A stretch of 64,000 bases of DNA from the NCBI RefSeq assembly GCF_000253255.1, contig NC_015580.1, positions 1,687,001-1,751,000 of the forward strand, written 5' to 3'. Shown here one piece after another: positions 62,901 to 64,000 of this stretch. Position numbers and translations under genes: made by a program. The notes under the pieces are model-generated. The model was not told the origin of the DNA. It worked only from the letters and a program-made list of their open reading frames with translations, and made no database searches. Every line of letters begins with the position of its first letter. Within the stretch, counting starts at the first letter, position 1. This DNA is from Novosphingobium sp. PP1Y. Lineage in GTDB: Bacteria > Pseudomonadota > Alphaproteobacteria > Sphingomonadales > Sphingomonadaceae.

Positions 62901-62987
62901 GCCGCGGTGCCGCTCGTCCTCCTGTTCCTTCCCGCGCTGGTATCGGTGCTGCCCGGCGGCAAGACCGGGAAGCAAGCGAAAGCCTGA
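59937..62987 (+). CDS. RND-family efflux permease
   Basis: 1016 aa from GTG 59937 (overlap with the adaptor stop). Twelve membrane helices are expected; conserved motifs are ITRPMEIALRSVRGVTRIRATTSRGSAEIQLNF in the porter domain and VGLIIDDTVVMLEHMMRR (about residues 392-409), with the paired Asp of the proton relay, and the second-half GLTMVVGMVTELIVFFFAE. Substrate class is uncertain: DD in helix 4 fits both drug and metal exporters, and the OMF/regulator context would also fit metal ions. Confidence 0.92.
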   Translation: MKSGLSPHDRALWLAMILLTLGGIFGALKLPVSLFPHIAYPRVVVSIDAGERDAAQMEASITRPMEIALRSVRGVTRIRATTSRGSAEIQLNFNWGHNMPEALLAVQGAISEIRPDLPAGISYNAWRADPTIFPVYGIALTSPTLDQEALRQIAMLKVRPALTGIAGVAAVDVLGGSQRTFEVDIDPGKLSALGLGPDDVSAALGKANVVRGAGRLQDRHRLYLLLVQNRLTDQKDIAATTIRAGTTQGGGLVTVGDVATVRSATVPNYTLVTSNGQNAVLVNVRQTFTGDTVQVANSVAAKMKTIGLPPSVTVTPFYDQSQLVTGAANAVRDAILLGAVLAGIVLFVFLRSFRLMAITAMVLPAVLAGTCVILFALGMHFDMMTLGGMAAAVGLIIDDTVVMLEHMMRRMQEGEATDPPGLLAAAAEMGKPLFGSTGATIVVFLPLAFISGVTGGFFKALAVTMVAALAISLIYARFVIPLASAHWLKPKDAEAAENAGGFMGRLNTRYERAFDKTFVRPALVVAVIGIALAGAGYYSYKHVPSGFMPKMDEGGFILDYKAQPGAALSDTDRLLRQVEQIIQANPAVESYSRRTGVQLGGGLTEADEGDYFIRLKSGSRQPIWQVMGDIRDEIDAKVPGLEIETAQLMEDLIGDLTAVPQPIEIKLFGDNPQELAGAAKKVGKAIGEINGVGEVVDGLRVAGDAIGVTVDPGAALQQGLDPDTVASQLEALVGGAQATQVRVGEQMIDVRVRGPDDIRQRASQISELPITAPDGHVVRVSQVAKVSIIAGQKQRTREDLAPFIDVTARLEGRDLGSGMKDVRKTVAGLNLPRSIRVEYGGMYAQQQKSFTDLAIVFTAALLLSALLLTLLYERIAWTLAALVTVLLAAATVLCGLWITGIELDISALMGLTMVVGMVTELIVFFFAEMDDGRPIDVATLKEAGAKRLRPILMSALIAILTLSPLALGMSRGAGLQRPLATAIIFGLTAAVPLVLLFLPALVSVLPGGKTGKQAKA

Positions 62988-62990
62988 GCC

Positions 62991-63587
62991 ATGTTCAGTT
63001 TCATCACCGATCTGCTCGATCAACTCGGCTATGTCGGGATCGCGCTGCTGATGTTCCTCGAGAATGTCTTTCCGCCGATCCCGTCCGAACTGATCATGCC
63101 GCTGGCGGGTTTCAACGCGGCCCGCGGGGAGATGAACATCTTCCTCGTCATCCCGTCGGGGAGTATCGGTTCGCTTGCGGGCGCGACCCTGTGGTATTTC
63201 ATCGGCCGCTGGATCGGCGAAGACCGGCTGAAACGATGGGCCGGGCGGCACGGGCGCCTGTTCACGCTGAGCGCGTCGGATATCGATACCGTCAACACAT
63301 GGTTCGACCGGCATAACGAGAAGGCGGTCCTGATCGGCCGCCTCGTTCCTGCCGTGCGCACTCTGATCTCGGTTCCAGCCGGCCTGTTCGAAATGCGGCT
63401 GGATCGCTTCCTTCTCTTCTCGAGCATCGGCACCGCCGCCTGGACCGCGCTGCTGACGCTGGCGGGCTATCTGCTCGGTGAGCGATATCAGCTCCTGTCG
63501 GACTATCTGAACCCGGTGTCCGACGTGATCGTGGGCGGCATCGTGCTGTATTACGTCTACCGGGTCTTCACCTGGAAGCCGCATTGA
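62991..63587 (+). CDS. DedA-family membrane protein
   Basis: 198 aa, starting 3 bp after the RND stop. Conserved DedA features: MFLENVFPPIPSELIMPLAGF (with the F/Y-P-x-x-P-S-E motif), and the amphipathic GRLVPAVRTLISVPAGLFEM with conserved Arg residues, SSIGTAAWTALLTLAGYLLG. DedA proteins support proton-motive-force and phospholipid flipping functions, and affect drug resistance. Confidence 0.93.
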   Translation: MFSFITDLLDQLGYVGIALLMFLENVFPPIPSELIMPLAGFNAARGEMNIFLVIPSGSIGSLAGATLWYFIGRWIGEDRLKRWAGRHGRLFTLSASDIDTVNTWFDRHNEKAVLIGRLVPAVRTLISVPAGLFEMRLDRFLLFSSIGTAAWTALLTLAGYLLGERYQLLSDYLNPVSDVIVGGIVLYYVYRVFTWKPH

Positions 63588-63879
63588 CGGATCACCGGCG
63601 TGTTCGGTTTTCAATCGTCCTTTTGGGAAGCCGCCATTCCGCTTCCGGCCAAGGAGACGCGATAATTCGACGCGTGAACGGACGGCAGCTTCCAGCGATT
63701 CCATTCGCACCCTTTTTCGGCGGCTTTTCAGGCGACCACCGCCGGCCCGCCGGGGCCGCGAGCGAACGGCAGCCTTTCAATCTTTTAACCTGAAAGGCGC
63801 CATTCCGGACCCGCCAACAAAGCTGACATAGCGCCTGCGGCCGAAGTGCGCCCATTTTGGTCGATCAGAGGATGATTTG
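63588..63879. other. Intergenic region after dedA
   Basis: 292 bp with no convincing gene. It contains degenerate short repeats of the form GCCGCCATTCCG / GCGCCATTCCGGA (63631 and 63797 areas), typical of decayed intergenic repeats. The open frame antisense to it has no protein-like features. Confidence 0.4.
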
Positions 63880-64000
63880 ATGCGTCAGGGAGTGGACCGT
63901 CCGGATTCTCTTACTGACCAAGTTTGCCAACAGTTGGGAAGGATAAGCAGCGGCCTTTCGACATTTTCGGCGGCGATTTCGTTTAAACTTTTGGCAAGGC
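63880..64000 (+). CDS. Possible gene start, cut by the right window edge
   Basis: ATG 63880, preceded by GAGGATGA, opens a frame (MRQGVDRPDSLTDQVCQQLG...) that is still open at the end of the window after 40 codons. Too short to recognise. Confidence 0.35.
   Translation, partial: MRQGVDRPDSLTDQVCQQLGRISSGLSTFSAAISFKLLAR

Noticed and set aside
63592..63855. 87-codon minus-strand ORF after dedA
   Set aside because: Covers degenerate intergenic repeats and lacks any recognisable pattern or ribosome-binding site.

Overview
The window looks like DNA from a sphingomonad (Novosphingobium/Sphingobium type alphaproteobacterium). The indications are the high GC content, a sphingomonad-type REP repeat (CCTTCGACACGCTCAGGA...), an F-type conjugation operon with a split traN, a luxR-luxI-phyH quorum-sensing block, and a lasso-peptide cluster of the isopeptidase/TonB-receptor class. 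Much of the window is accessory DNA, from a plasmid or an integrative conjugative element. No rRNA, tRNA or CRISPR array was seen.

Layout. (1) 1-12.1 kb holds a DMT permease cut by the left edge and, divergent from it, a catabolic operon: Rieske ring-hydroxylating dioxygenase alpha and beta, zinc alcohol dehydrogenase, pyruvate phosphate dikinase, DapA-family hydratase-aldolase, ketopantoate-reductase-like enzyme, tartrate/malate-type decarboxylating dehydrogenase, NtaA/DszA-type flavin monooxygenase, DUF1330 protein and a small membrane protein. A plausible reading is oxidation of an aromatic substrate, aldol cleavage that releases pyruvate, and conversion of pyruvate to PEP for gluconeogenesis. 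(2) 12.16-12.79 kb is a 634-bp internally deleted IS701-family element with 21-bp inverted repeats and a CTAA target duplication. (3) 12.9-34.5 kb, minus strand, is a nearly complete F-type type IV secretion operon from a small lipoprotein and a DsbC-like protein through traA-L-E-K-B-V-C-(trbI position)-W-U-(small orf)-N(two genes)-trbC-S26 peptidase-traF-thioredoxin-traH-traG. Most junctions are ATGA, GTGA or TGATG overlaps. Relaxase and coupling protein are not in the window.

(4) 34.7-36.8 kb is a control region rich in inverted repeats with four small genes, three of them DNA-binding regulators. (5) 36.9-46.1 kb is a lasso-peptide locus: a 46-aa precursor gene, a fused RRE/peptidase B protein, an asparagine-synthetase-like C protein and, convergent, an AtxE-type isopeptidase, a TonB receptor with a signalling domain, FecR and an ECF sigma factor. 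(6) 46.4-48 kb carries an MNT-HEPN protein and an RHH/ParE-type toxin-antitoxin pair. (7) 48-50.8 kb, minus strand, is luxR-luxI-phyH-winged-helix regulator. (8) 51.1-54.4 kb has an AlpA-like regulator, a hipB with a decayed hipA and twin palindromic operators, a P4-type integrase with repeated upstream sites, and a replication-type winged-helix protein followed by a structured non-coding segment. (9) 55.3-63.6 kb is a PepSY protein, a two-component system, a tripartite RND efflux pump and a DedA membrane protein in one tightly packed operon.

All calls were made by reading sequence and translations without database searches. Where the longest open frame started far upstream of a plausible ribosome-binding site, the start codon was moved, and the reason is given in the entry.
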